Position numbers and translations under genes: made by a program
NCBI GenBank assembly: GCA_030549775.1
Contig: CM060173.1
Coordinates: 33,414,110 to 33,478,109, forward strand
Reading direction: 5' to 3'
Length of the DNA: 64,000 bases
Source of the DNA: Tamarix chinensis
Lineage: Eukaryota; Streptophyta; Magnoliopsida; Caryophyllales; Tamaricaceae
Notes under the pieces: model-generated
The model's input: the letters and a program-made list of their open reading frames with translations, nothing else
Told to the model about the DNA's origin: nothing
The model's database searches: none
Part shown: positions 50,162 to 63,200 of the stretch, in pieces
How positions within the stretch are numbered: position 1 is the first letter of the stretch
Layout: each line of letters starts with the position of its first letter

Positions 50162-50657
50162 TAGGGATGTAAACGGGGCAAATTTTACCCGAAACCCGAA
50201 GGATTTTATCTAACGGATATTTAAACGGATATGGATAAATGGATATGGATGATGGAAAAAAATAGCCATCGAATTCAGGTAGGGAAACGGGTATGGGATA
50301 TCCATACCCGTACCCGTAACCATACTCGTATCCATATCCATACCCATTTACCCGATATATAAGTACTCTTTTACCCTTAATTTTAAAATAAATGTATTAT
50401 AAATTAAGGTTAAAATTGTCATTTGGCTTAACTCTAAATGGGTTTATCCGTCGGGTAATGGATTTATCTACTAGATAATATCCATTAATGGGTAAACAGA
50501 TAATCCATCGGGTAATGGATATCCAACTGATACAGATATGGATACGTTAACGGATATGAATTCAGGTATAGGTACGAATTCGGGTACATATTTTCTTAAT
50601 GGGTACAGATATGGGTATGGGTATAATTGCCCCAAACCCGCCCCATTTACATTCCTA
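50162..50657. mobile_element. hAT-type MITE rich in CCATACCCGTACCCG repeats
   Basis: 496 bp with terminal inverted repeats TAGGGATGTAAACGGGGC and (minus strand) TAGGAATGTAAATGGGGC. It is flanked by a perfect 8-bp duplication GTTTTCTT (50154-50161 and 50658-50665), the signature of hAT insertion. The inside is largely imperfect inverted repeats of CCATACCCGTACCCG and GGATATGGATA, so the RNA would fold on itself. Removing it restores the LTR tail TTTTCTTGGCCTTAGCAC. No coding sequence. Confidence 0.92.
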
Positions 50658-53600
50658 GTTTTCTTGGCCTTAGCACTTGGTACTGGAACGGTAGGAGTGA
50701 ATCGGTCTGGTACTAAGTGTGGCGATAGCATCCCCAAAATTTATGGTTTTAATTTATAAGTATTGTTTTTAAAAAAATGTGTAAATTTTGCGGTGTTACA
50801 AGGTGGGCGTAGGGAGGGAGGTCACAAGTAGGGGGCATGCATGATAGATAAGGTGACAAGGACAGGGACAGACAAAATTGGAAGGAAGAGGCATGTGAGG
50901 GAAGGGAAGTTCAGGGTTGTATGGTCAAAAATGGTAAGGAAAAGTACAACAAGGGAGGAGGGTAGTGTAGGTTGTTCGGCCAAGTAGAGGGGCGTGAATA
51001 CATGTAAGGGTGTAGGAGGAAGAAGGGGAAGAAAGTGTGTGAGGGGCGTTGTTTGGCTCGGGAGATGTAGATGGGGAGAAGGAGAGGGAGACAAGCATGG
51101 GGAAAAAAAGAAGAAGAAGGGGAATGAAAGGTTGGGCTAGCTCAAAAGTAGAAGAAGAGAAAAGGAAAAATAGAGTTTTGGCTTGCCTATGCAAGAGAAT
51201 AAGGAAAATAAGGATAGTGTGTTCGGGCTGGCCTAAGGAAGAAGGAAGAAAAGAAAAAAAAAAAAGAAAAGGAAAAAATGAAGAATTGAAAGGGGAAAAA
51301 AAGAAAGGAAAAAGGAAAATATTTTTAGAGTTAGGATTATAATTTAGATTAAAATTGACTATTAAAAATATCAAATTATCCAAGATTGGGTTATTAATTT
51401 AAGAAAATAATTTTGATTAAATTATGGTTTTAGGGATTTATTTATTTAAAAAGAGTAAATAAAATGATAAAAATAATTATATTAAATTATTACTTAATTC
51501 TATCTATTTTTGTAAATCAAAGGTCCACAAAATAATTAAATTAGTTAATTTAGATTAAATTATATTGGATCAAAGGCTAAATATTTAAATTTTAGGTTTT
51601 AAAAATTTTGGGTATTATATTTATTTACCATAAACCCTTTATTTTCACTCTAGTTATCTCATATAATACCCTTAACATATTTTGAGTCAGCTAATACCTC
51701 AAAGTACTCAACATGCCACTTTTTAATTGTATTAACTAAAATACCCTTAGGTTACTAGAATACCTATTTTTACCTTCCCCAAATCACATGACTCCTAACA
51801 TGAAGGACTCTTCAACTTTCCACACATACAATATCATAAAAAGCATACCTATGATTATACGTAAATGCTTCGTATTCCACACAGTCATATCTATACATCT
51901 TTCTTACCTTCTTTTACCATAAAGAAAAACTACATATTATATACAACACTAGATTCATGTAACATTTCCTACCATACGGTCACACATCAACAAAATAAGG
52001 ACATATATTATAACACAACAATACCCTATCTATGACAATATCCTTACCGAAGCAACTCTTGTCTCTAAGCATGCAAGACCTATGCTACATCCTCTACTAT
52101 CAGTGAAATATCACATAGAAATAAGGACGTACACAATTTAGACATTTTTTTCTTTTTTAAATACTTTAACATAAATGAAGAGTAAAAGAGAGGAAAGGAA
52201 ATAAAGGTAACCGAAGTGGGAAAGATTGGGTTGGGTGTCGCACGATGACAGTAGTGGTGATGATGTTTAGAGGGTGGGTGAGGGTTAGCAGCTAGGGTTA
52301 AGGCGGTAGCACTATTGGGATTGACGTTGGGGACTGACGTTGGTTGGTGGTGGAGCTAGTAGCCAACGGTGGTGTAGGGAGGAGAGTGGTTGAGAGGGGG
52401 AAAAAGGAGGGCTGAAAAGGAAGGTCTTGGTGTGGTGGTGATGCTAGTTGGGTGGTTATGTAAGATGCCTCCAGTATGGTGGTGGCAAGGAGGGAGAGAA
52501 GGGTTTTGGTGGTGGTGGTGCAACCAGTCTAGGTTATAGGTGTAGAAGAGGAAAAGAGGAGAAGGATTGCATGAATGCGGGTGTTGGTGTAGTGCAAGGA
52601 AGGAGGGGAGATGGTAGGGAGGTTAGATAGGAAATCATGTCGTTGAAGGATAGGCAGAGAAGGAGAAGGGAGGAAAAAATATGAGAGGGCTCAGTTGGCT
52701 GGCTCAACAGTGAAAGAAATGGAAGAGAGGAAGTGGTCAAATCATATATATATAGGTAAGGATTGAGGGAGATGAGAAGAAAACAAGAGGGGAGGTGCAA
52801 GCTTTGGCATCCATGGCCATAGGGAAGGAAGGTCAAGGGTGTAGAGGTAGGTGTAAGACGTAGGGTATAGGGGTAGGTGTAGATGCAAGGGTAGGGGTAA
52901 GGCAACGATAGGGAGTGCATGGAGGCACATAGCCGAGAGAGGTAAGGAAAGGAATGTGTGGGAAGGATAGGGGAGGGGTTGTTTGGTCTAGAAAAGGAAA
53001 GAGAAGGGGGTGAGGAAGACAAAATGCAGGAGAAGAAGAAAATGGAAAATAAAATAAAGGGAAGAAAGGAAAAGGGAAAAGAAAGAAAAAAATAGAGGGG
53101 CAGACAAGCTTGGTCTTGGCCAGAGAGGAGTGAAAGGGAAAAAAATAAAGAGAAGAAGTAGAATTGGGCTAGTGGTGGTGCCACTCGGGAAGAAGTCGGC
53201 GAAGAAGAAAGAAGAAAAAGGAAAAGAAAAAGATGGAAGAAGGAAGAAAAAGAGAACAGGAAAAAAATTTGGTGTGGCACTTGGGTTTAAGTTTTAGGGT
53301 TAAATTTTTGGTTAAGTTATTATAAAAATTTTATCTATATATATTTCAGGTTGGGGTTAGGTTAAAATAAGATAAATAAAAAACTAAATATTAGAAATTA
53401 GATTAAGTTAAAATGTTGATAAATTAAAATTAAAAGTTTATAAGATTTTGGGGTATTATAAGTTCTATGTCCCAACTGCCATGTATTCTTTATCATGGTA
53501 CAATACATGGCAATTGGGATGCAAATTTGTTGTGTATTATGTATCTCTCTTGTAGCATACACAATAGGTTTTAAGTATAACCTTTGTATATTTACCGTCT

Positions 53601-53818
53601 CAATGATCTAAATAGGATTTTTTTACAGTATACATAATAGGGATGATTTATAATCGCCATATATATTTAATATACATGACTATTTTTTTAATTAAAATGC
53701 CATATAAAATATGAAACCAATGATTTTTTTGACTAAATATAAATAACTATATGGTGGTTATAAACCACCACATATACTACTTTTTTAATCATTGTGTATG
53801 AGTTTTTCTATAGCGGTG

Positions 53819-54394
53819 CGCCTTACATGCTATATCATGCCTTTTAGGGAAGCCTATGTTTATAAACTACGTGGTTTAACTAATGCAACTCTTATTGCTT
53901 GGTCACCATAATGATCTCAATTTTTTTTCCAAATAAGCAAAGTTATATAAGTCTTATTCTTAGTTGTTTGCAACTTTGATTTAGCATGGTTTCGAATGTA
54001 AGGTCATTTAATGTAGTACTAACCTTGTTTGAATTCTCTTATTTTGAACTTAGGTTAGAGTGTAAGGTCATTTGGTGTAGTACTTTCATTGTTGGAATTC
54101 TCTTATTTAATTTCTTCATTTAGATCTTTGCTTCCTCAATTGCATCTTTTGATTTCGTAGTCGAGTCTCTATAATTTGTAAGTTGTTTTATTCTAAATTG
54201 AATGTGCCCTCTTTAATCTCAAGTAAAATTTTAGAGGTCTAGGAAAATTATTTAGTCTTATATCTGCTATAGGTTTGATATCGATCATGACTCTTTGTGT
54301 GTGGAATGTGACACTGACACCCCTAGTTTAAAGTTTCGGCTTTTGTAAATTCTTAAATAAACAAAAAAATAGTTGTAAAAATTAGGACATTACA
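53819..54394 (+). mobile_element. 3' fragment of another long LTR
   Basis: The segment ends TTAGGACATTACA (54394) and has the family tail: GTGTGGAATGTGACA, a CACCCCTAG, then GTTTCGGCTTTTGTAAATTC. It abuts the CACTA right end, so the CACTA element probably landed in this LTR; the matching left part was not found. Confidence 0.5.
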
Positions 54395-57300
54395 ACATCA
54401 CACTATCCTAAATGGATCTACTAATTAAATCAAAGACTTTTAATTTAAAAAACTCCATGAGTAAAGCCAAGCCATCACATACATAGGTACATATGAGATG
54501 TCATACTTACATACCAATCAAGATTTCATGCAGTCAACTCATGTAACACATGAAATAATAAAGATGTCAAGATCTCAATATATTGATAATAATATACATA
54601 TTATTGAACTCTTTATAATATTTTTCATATAATATTAGTAATATAATCACATTATTCTAGTAATGTTCATATTATATTCACATTGTATTGATGCAAAAAA
54701 ATTAAGTAACCAATTCTATTTTTTTTCAAATCAAATAACCAACCAAGTTAATAAAATGTAAAATAAATCAAATATATGATCCAACAGACATAAATAATAT
54801 CTAATATAATAAATTATACACATATGTTCTAAAAATTATTTATTTTACAAAACATTATATTTTTTTTATCTAATTTGAAAAGGGAGAGTTAATGGTGGAA
54901 AATTTGATGAAGATGAACAACTTGTAAAGGTTATTGTTTATCTTTATGGATTGTATTTTTTTTATTACAAGTACATTCTGTCTTTTCAATTATTATTTTT
55001 GTTAAATATCTAAATCTATTCTAAAATTTAGAATTACTAATTAAAAATAATACAATTTAATACTTAAATCAAAGCATTAGACCAAATCAATTAAAATTGA
55101 ATCAATCTATTACCTTTAGATTAAAGAATTTTTATCTAATATTTCTCATTTCGGACATGCTTAAAAGTTTTATATATTTGATGGATTATTTATTATTTGA
55201 TCCAATATTTTAGATATTTGATTTTTTTTCGTTTACCTAATTCAGTAACACCCCAAAATCATGCACATAAAACAATAAAGAATTAAAATTTTTGTTTGAA
55301 AAATACTATAGGGTCTTAACTCAATTAGAAAAATACTCCTATCACATAACCAAAAGCTTCAAAATCTTATGATCTTGAGAATTAGTTTAATGAGAAGAAA
55401 CTTTCTTTGAGGGATGGGAGAGAGAGAGGAATTGAATTTTTGCTTGGAAAGGGTTTGAAGATCTTAATCACCTAGAGGAAGATGCTATTAGAATCGTTGA
55501 AGGTGAAGAGTAAAGAACAACATAAATGAGAGAAAAATTATACTCATATTGTGCTATTTTAGGCTTTGTCATGGGATTTCATAGATTTCTTTGAATAAAA
55601 GATTTTATTCTAGATTATTCTATGATTAACTATCATTCTTTGGAAAAATAAATAACTAAGAGAAAAGAAATGAGGATGACATATATATGATGCCAATGTG
55701 AGTATATGACCTCCATTAATGCTTATATAAGCTACTTTAAATTTTAGGAAGAACATAATATTGCATATTTAATTTTAGGATTTATTTGGATTAAAAATAG
55801 GATAGTAAGTAAAATTGAAAATTGATCATATATAGGCATTAGAGTGATGTCACCCATGCCTGAGAAAAAAGAAAATTATGTTGTTGTCATATAGCAATAA
55901 CAGTTATTAAAATCACGATTTCATTATACAATTCTACAATCCTATGATCCAAGAATCATAAAAAGATCAATGATCCTATGTAGAATCTTAAATTTTTGAA
56001 TAGTTATAGAACCTTACAACTCTATAGTAAATTCTTACAACCATAGAGTATATTCTTAATATCCTATCGTAGATTCTTATGATCCTATGGTAAAATCCTA
56101 TAATTATAAGTTATGAATATAATATTATCATTTTACCTCCAAATATATTTCTAATATTATTCCACATATCTACATATTTTAATTATGTGATTCTCAACCC
56201 TATATTATTTTACAATAGGTCTTAAAAATGAGTTGAAGCAAAGATAATATGATTAAGATACCACTAAACAATGAAGCATATTATTGATGTAAAATGTTAA
56301 TAAGGAATGTTATTTCCATCTAAATATTAAAATAAATATATTTATTATAATATTTTTAATTATTAAATTCTATTAAACTCAAAATTAATATTTTTTTCCT
56401 TAGTTTCTTATACCTAGGTTAGCTTCATAATGCAAACTAGCTTTAGTTTATGCCTTGCAAATTGTTTTTATGGTAGCTTAAAATGTGCACATATAGCCAA
56501 AAAAAATAGCATCTTGATACATCAAAATTTCAAAAGCTAACATAATTTTTTAGGCCTTATTATCTTAAATTATAGAAAATAATATCCTCTCATTGTTTCC
56601 TTCATTACCATTCACTTCATTTTTTGTATGTTTTTCTTAAGGCTAAAAATATTGTATATTTTGAACATAATGTATCATACATTACCTCTATCTAGAATCT
56701 CATCGTATTTTTCATATTTCATTTGAAAATTTTTTCTAATGTTGTTAATAAAATATAGTGCCTAATATGAAAAAAATGTGTTGTGACAACTCAATCAATG
56801 GCGATATTAGAGCTCAAGATTGTAATTCTTGTGTTCTTTTAACTTAAAAGATGTTTCATAATAAGTAAGTATATAAGTTACATATTTTTATGGTTTTCGA
56901 TCTTACAATCCAATTTTATAATCTGATCGTGAGCCTATAAATCAATCCTAGGTAGAATCTTGATTCTAACAATCTTGTTGGCAATAATAAATAAATAAAG
57001 ATTATAGTAAAAGATATTCTAGAATTAGATAATTACTAGTTATCAAATAATAAGATAATGAGTAAAATAAAAATAAAAATATTATTTACATGACCAAAAA
57101 TTGACACATGAGAGAGAGAGAGAGAGAAATAGGGCTACATCATGTAACTAGGGTTGTAAATGAGTTGAACTAGTTCAGTATTTGGATTGGTTCATTTGAT
57201 TAAGAGCTCAGTGTAGCTCATTCGTTTAGTTAAATAAGCTAACCTCAAGCCTGAAAAGGTAATACTCGGTTCATTTTATGGCTTTAGCTCATGATCTCAG

Positions 57301-59086
57301 CTTGGCTTGGATAGTTAAGAGCTCAACTTGACTTGTTTGTTTAGTTAAACGAGTTAAACTTAAGGCTAGGGATGACTTGGCTTGGCTCATTTAAAACCTT
57401 ACTTGTACCTAGAGCAGGCAATATGGTAGGTCAAGTCATATGAAAATTAGGTCATCTAAGACCATTTTATTAGATTAGGTCAAATTGAGTTTAGTTTGGG
57501 TAATTTTGGGTTTAAATAGTCTTGGGTCATTTTGTTAAGTTAGGTCAATTTGGGTATTGTTAGGGTTGTTTTATGGTTGGATAACTTTGATTCATTTTAT
57601 TAGTTCAGGTATGGTTTGAGATTAGATAACCTTGAATTAGAGCAAACTCATATTATTTTGTTTTAGAGTCATATTTGGGTTAGGTTCCAATATGTTTAAA
57701 TCATTTCACTTATAGGTACTACTCATATCATATTCGGTTCATGTCGAATTTGAGTTATGCCCATGTTGGTTTTTCCCTATTGTAAGACGTAATCTAGTTT
57801 AATTATTCCAAACTCATATATTTCAGTTTATTTTATTCATTGAATTTGATTGTATGATGCACTTAGAATTTTTTTCATTATTTAATTTTTGGAATTTTTG
57901 TGAATTTATAATCAAGCATTTCACATTTGAAAATTTTTCAAATTGAATCACTTCTCTTAAAGTATAATTTTCAATTCATATCCATTATAAGTAAGATTAT
58001 ATCGAACTGGAGTATTATTTTAACTTTATGCTATATTCATATCTTTTGAAGTCCTTACCTAATAATAACTTATATTAACCATTTATAATTGGTAAATGAT
58101 AATGAAATAAGATTTATAAGTTGTAATACTCACCTTCATGTTATAATACATCGATAGTACAAATTAATAATAATTTTTTATTAAAAAATAATGACAAAAA
58201 ATAGTAATATTTGTGCTTAATAAGTTATCACTTTAAAAAAAATAATTAGATTATGTTAAATAAGTAAAAGTTTTATGAATATAACATGCTCTAGTAATAT
58301 CCATTGATAAATTATCAACTAATGTGACTTCTTACTCTCAATAGTCAACATATTTGATATTATAAAAAGTTTCATAATGAGATAATAACAATCTTACTCT
58401 AAATTTTCCATATTTTCATGTCATGTTGTCATTGGAATATTTCAAAAAGTTTTATTGATCTTTTCTTGTAAAATGATTGATATGTCTTTTCTCTTATTTA
58501 ATTAGATTGTACTTAAATATGCATGTTGTTATTTTTATTTTCTTATAATTTTACTAATTTGTTCTAAATCTTCTAAATATGATAAATTAGTATTATGATC
58601 AATAATACTAGCTATATTTTGAATAATTGGAATAAATGTTGATTAGGTAATATTGGTTTGAATCTAAAGTGGTAATTGGCTTCTAGCATAACTTTTTTTT
58701 GGGATTGGATCACAACCATAGGGTTAGTGGCTCAAGATTTGGTCATAACATTTGATGGGTTTGATTACTCAATATTTACTAGATATTTGGGTATCTTATG
58801 TAGTCATTGAGCTTAAAGTTGTAAAAACTATTTTTAACCCAAATATCATATTGTATTATTAACCAGTTGGGTCCATTAACAATTCTAAATTATCTTTTAA
58901 GCCCATGCATTTATTTAACCTCAACTAGTTGGCTAGGCTATGTGTTCTAATGTGGCCTATAAGGTAAAATGCTCCTTACTAGTTATTAATTATTAGGATT
59001 GAATATTTGTGTTTTATATTAGATTCACCCTAGGGCTAGGAGATATCATATACATATATACATACATACATACATATACCTTTTTG
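54395..59086. other. Decayed repeat DNA without genes
   Basis: Very AT-rich and without a supported coding region. Near 55243 AGTAACACCCCAAAATC looks like the 3' end of an old minus-strand LTR. At about 55930-56110 imperfect repeats of ATCCTATGGTAGATTCTTA occur. A (GA)n run sits at about 57111-57127, followed by inverted GTTTAGTTAAACGAG-like stretches (57220-57360) and a GGTCAATTTGGGT-type repeat (57415-57790). None could be closed into a complete element. Confidence 0.45.
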
Positions 59087-59465
59087 GATCAAGTAGAGTT
59101 ATATGCTCAATTCAGTTAATGAAGGTTATGTGCCATTTGTTTTTCTTCGTTCCTATATTAGTATCTTGGTGAAAGATGGTGTGCCAGTGAAATAATTTCA
59201 ACAATTCCCAACAAAAACATCTATCTCCAATCTTAGTCTATAGCTTGGGTCACAAAAGATTTATGGTGGATCTATTTAGATTAGGCAGAGTTATATGCTT
59301 AATTTAGTGAATGGAGGTTATTGGCCATTTTTTTCCTTTTCTCCTCTCTTTTTATATTGGAAAAAATATGATGTGTGTGAAGAAATGATAACAATGCTCA
59401 ATAAAAACATCTATCTTAGACCTTGGTCCATAGCATGGGTTGAGAAAGATTTATGGTGGAAAATT
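59087..59465. repeat. Tandem duplication, period about 192 bp
   Basis: Two adjacent, diverged copies (59087-59278 and 59279-59465) share AGAGTTATATGCT, AACAAAAACATCTATCT-like and GATTTATGGTGG blocks in order. The second copy has an open frame, but its partner does not, so coding is not supported. Confidence 0.7.
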
Positions 59466-59550
59466 TTTCTTCCTATTATCTTCGATTCTTCAATATTCTT
59501 CTTAGTTTAATTTAGTTTTAGGTTGAATTTGATGAGTCTTTTGCCATGTC

Positions 59551-60262
59551 TATAACAACCCTAAATTTACTACTTAATTTTTTTGTCGGAAGTGGTGATT
59601 ACAAAAATAATAGTTGTTACCACCACATTTAGCATAATTTTGATATACTATACCATTCTTATACGAAGTACTAATGCTAAAATGTTACTTTGTTTACATT
59701 AATAATTAAATCATAAGAGAAAATTAGTGATTTCTTTGCCAATTAAAATTTTCTTAAAAAATAAAAAATACCATGGAAAAAAGTTCTAATATGAAAAATG
59801 AAGGGATATAAGAGTCTAAGGAATATCCGACTCAAAAGATTTTAGGAAAAGTATTAGATATTTCTAACTCTAAATCCCTACCAAAAGCCACTAAGATAAT
59901 CTCTAATACTTCCCATTCAATAGATGAGGAACCATAAAATGAAACCCTTTAGTACAATGATATTGAGCAAAAAAATGTATAACACTTATATACAAAGGCC
60001 ACATGAGGCACATAAGCTGTAACATAACATAGCTACATCAAGAAAATCATGCAATAATGAGATATGGTAAATAATGTTTACATATTCCAAGCCACACTCT
60101 CATTATATTATCATTCTTAAACAAAACATCCCCATCTCAGACATTCAACTGTATCCAAGAAAACTAGAATACAACTAAGAGGGGAAGGACACTCGGGTAT
60201 CTACAAACCAACCAAACCATACCATACCATTTCTAAACCAAGGATAGTGCACAAAGGATACT
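59551..60262 (-). mobile_element. 3' part of a minus-strand long LTR
   Basis: It opens TATAACAACCCTAAATTTAC on the plus strand, then has a GGAAG..GTTACCACCACATTTAGC block. This is the reversed LTR tail with a decayed first base pair. It is cut at 60262 by the next LTR; the rest should lie beyond the window. Confidence 0.55.
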
Positions 60263-63200
60263 TGTAACACCCCTAAAATTTATAGTTGAAAATTTTTGTT
60301 TAAACAAACAAACACAAGTACGGGGGTGCTATCACTGTGATCAGTAAAAGCCCAGCCCCCGACCAGTCTCGTACTAACCATAAGGCTAAAAAAACGTTAT
60401 CATCAAACATTAGTCAAACTTAAAACAAGGATTCATAGAAATATTGAAATGTTTGTAATAGGGAAATCATAGTGCACATAAAAATTTATTACAATCTAAA
60501 TGAGTGCATAATTAGAGTTCCTAAAGGGATAAAAGATACAATACAATAAAACACAGCCAAACTAAAACAGTACATAAATAGTAAAAGAGAATCCAACCAA
60601 TGTCACTCTCAGTCTCTAGGCCAAGTCTAAGCTCAACTCTCAGCCCAGCCTGATGTCTCATAAGTATCATAAGCTTCAAAGATGGTATCTCCTACCTATA
60701 CAAACTCAGCAAGACCCTCTGCTCGTGGGAATGAGCAGCACCCATGAAATTGGTGCTCACCGAGTAAGGTAACCATGCATCTAAGGCCAAACATAAAAAG
60801 GCATATAAAACAAGTAGGATCATATAGATAACATACCAGTAATGCAAATAATAAAGGTTGCACTATAGTCTGGTTAAACTCAATCATTAGATCTATGGTC
60901 AAAATGCTCATTTCACACCATGCTCTTTATAAGTCCATGCAAATATGGGAACCCACTATTATATCTGATGGATCGAAAACCTATAGGGTAAAATTCTCCT
61001 GACCATTATTTTTGCTGGTGGATCAATCTCTAGGGCAAGATGCTCTTGGCCACTATTATGCTGATGGATTTGTCTAACCCCAAATCTCATGGTGTTTCAC
61101 TATAATTACTTAATGTCTTTCCCATGTCTTATCTTAACTTAGAGTTTGGTTTATTGAGCTCGGGATTCCCCACTATTATAGCTGGCGGATTGGAAACGTA
61201 TAGGGCAAAACGCACCTGACCGCTATTATATATTGGTGGATCGGTCTCCAAGGCACTTTGGCACCTGGCCACTATTATGTTGATGGATTGGTATGGGTCC
61301 GACTCAATAATCTTTTTCTTTAAATGATTAGTATCTTACTATGTCTTATTCAATATATTTTTACCCTAAATATACATGTTTTTTTAGGTTACACCATCCA
61401 TCTACTCGCATTCTCCCAAGAGAGCCCATCTTATATCTTAGAACTTCTATACCTCCTAATACATCCCCACATCCTTTCTCTCTTCTACTTAATCACCATG
61501 ATTACCTAACTCCTAAGTGTGTGGGTCAAGGCTCATTTCCTTATGCCATCTAAGTCCACTCACTATCATCTTCTAGGATTTTCCCTTAAAACCCTAAATG
61601 GGCCTATGTGGCCCATCCTTCCTCTATCACACACAACTAAAGCTCTCCTTTACCATCTAACACTTCACCTCACTTAGATTCAACCCCAAGCATACAACTT
61701 TACTTCCCATTTACACATGCGACCATAAAACCCTAGTTGGCCATCTAAATCCTAGCACCTTTCCTTTCCTATATATCACCTCTCCATTACTCACCTACCA
61801 TATTTTTCCCCATGACACCCATACTCACCCTTCATATGATATTCTTCCACTCTTGTCCTATATTCCACTCACCGTCCATTATTTACTTCCACAACCTCCT
61901 CTAGTTAGGGTTTTCTTCCCAAACCCTAGCCAAGTTTTCTATGCACCCTTATACCAACCTACATACTATTTTCACCCAAGGACTCCAATCACCCCCAACA
62001 TTTCTTCCCTTACCTTAGTTACACCCCTAGGAAACTTTTCCACATAAGGATCATCCCCATATAAACTCCATATATCCCATGCAAACCCTAGAATTCTCCA
62101 TGCAAGATTCACTCCACTCTTTTATTTTATCCATATTTTCCTTTTATTTGTCCCCTCATATATTATGAGATAATTAGGTCAATCTTATATCCCTTTAGTT
62201 AACTCACTTCCCCTTTTTCCCTTTTCATTGTTTCACCCCATATCATATTATTAGAATATCCTATCATACATGTCCTAGAGGGTTATATCATATAACACTA
62301 TAAGCACAACTTACATATCATTATACACATACCATAAAGAGGTTGAGTGTACCTCAACTCCAAGTTGTGCTACAAGTAAACAGTCATAATAACATAAAGT
62401 ACACAAATATAACATAACACATGGCATACAAGGCACATAACACACATATAGTTGGTCTTAGATACATTCTTACCTAACACAAAGCCGGGCTTGGAGCATG
62501 CTCCTACGCCTCCTTGGGGTTTTGACTTGATTCACCTATAAGACGGAAATACTATAAATTTCCTCTTACCAAAATTATCATTATTTCCTACCTTAACCTT
62601 ATCATAGCCTAATATTAGGGTTATTATTAATAATAGTAGTTTTATAAGTAAAAGTAGGGTTATTATTCTTAAAGTAGCTAATCATGCTACTACTAGTCAA
62701 AATAGGTCTTAGTAGTTATATTGGTTCATGTTAAAATATTTATAGCAATATCTATAACACTAAAGATAATAGCTTTAATATTAGTAGTAGTAGTAGTAGT
62801 AGTAGTAGTGATAATACTAATAACAACCCAAATCTTAGTAATAATAATAGTAGTATAAGTAATACTAAAATAGTGACAATAATGATACTAATAGTAATAA
62901 TCGTAGTAATAATAATGCTAGTAGTGATAGGGATATTAGTGATATAGGTAATATTAACAATAAGAATAAAGACGTATGGTAGTAGTAGTAGTTTGAATCT
63001 TAAGAATGATAATAATAAGGGTCCTAATAATCATAATATTAGTAACATTAGTAATGATAGGGTCAGGGTTAACAACAACAACAACAACAATAATGATGAT
63101 GATGATGATGATACTTCAAATCTTAGTAATAGTAATATTAGGGTTGTAATGACCATATTAATATTAGCATTAGTAATAATAGTTCCCAAATTCATAATAA

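Larger units (their letters stand above)
46245..50800 (+). mobile_element. Solo LTR (4.6 kb), ATT-rich subtype, with two small insertions
   Basis: Begins TGAAATGCCCCAAAATT and ends TTTTGCGGTGTTACA. The duplication AGGTG is perfect (46240-46244 and 50801-50805). It lies in plus orientation inside the minus-strand LTR. Parts: pyrimidine-rich tract with a CTATAAATAG TATA box (47121-47130), a long ATT/ATC microsatellite (47650-48260), a segment closing in AGGTAAGG (about 48688), GCATGGTGTTAGGGTTTT repeats (48928-49170), an ATAATAGTGG block (49305-49560), then the GGTACTGGAACGG / TACTAAGTGTGG tail. A TRIM solo LTR and a MITE are nested in it. Confidence 0.92.
31685..51619 (-). mobile_element. Solo LTR on the minus strand carrying three later insertions
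   Basis: On the plus strand it runs from TGTAACACCTCC (31685) to TTTTGGGTATTATA (51619), flanked by a perfect 5-bp duplication TTTAT (31680-31684 and 51620-51624). Taking out the CACTA element, the two solo LTRs and their duplicated bases leaves about 4.85 kb. The pieces, read right to left, follow the family order: 5' end, pyrimidine tract (51350-50806 and 46244-45600), AGGGGCATTTTGG-like stretches (45080-43860), the GTATGACC / CCCTGGG block near 38390, a 30-bp tandem repeat (32425-32835) and the tail near 31790. It is the scaffold for most of the 32-51 kb region. Confidence 0.87.
29938..53460 (-). mobile_element. Old long LTR on the minus strand, split by a younger LTR
   Basis: Read on the minus strand, the 5' end is TATAATACCCCAAAATC at 53460 and the decayed 3' end lies at 29938. 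The flanks GGTTC (29933-29937) and AGTTC (53461-53465) are a target duplication with one mismatch. Its own sequence is 29938-31684 plus about 51625-53460, roughly 3.6 kb. The right piece holds the pyrimidine-rich tract (purine-rich on the plus strand, 52150-53280). The left piece holds the GGAATGAGTAGCAC and CAATCGATGGATCGGTAATC blocks typical of the 3' half. No coding region is attached. The mutated ends make it the oldest LTR of this nest. Confidence 0.75.
23900..53818 (+). mobile_element. Old CACTA element hosting the nested LTR stack; left end not found
   Basis: The right terminus, read on the minus strand, is CACCGCTATAGAAAAAC (53818 leftwards), a CACTA-like end with C for T at position 4. 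Subterminal repeats related to ATACATGGTGGTTC / TATGTCCCAACTGCCATG lie on both sides of a large insertion (about 29830-29937 and 53461-53818) and read as one array when the insertion is removed. Upstream lies the element's Ulp1-like gene remnant. The left terminus was not located, so the start given is only where the coding remnant begins. Boundary and 3-bp duplication (CGC to the right) are therefore unproven. Confidence 0.6.

Noticed and set aside
52534..53280. 248-codon minus-strand open frame as a gene
   Set aside because: It is the pyrimidine-rich tract of a minus-strand LTR, with low-complexity Ser/Phe/Leu/Pro translation and no domain.
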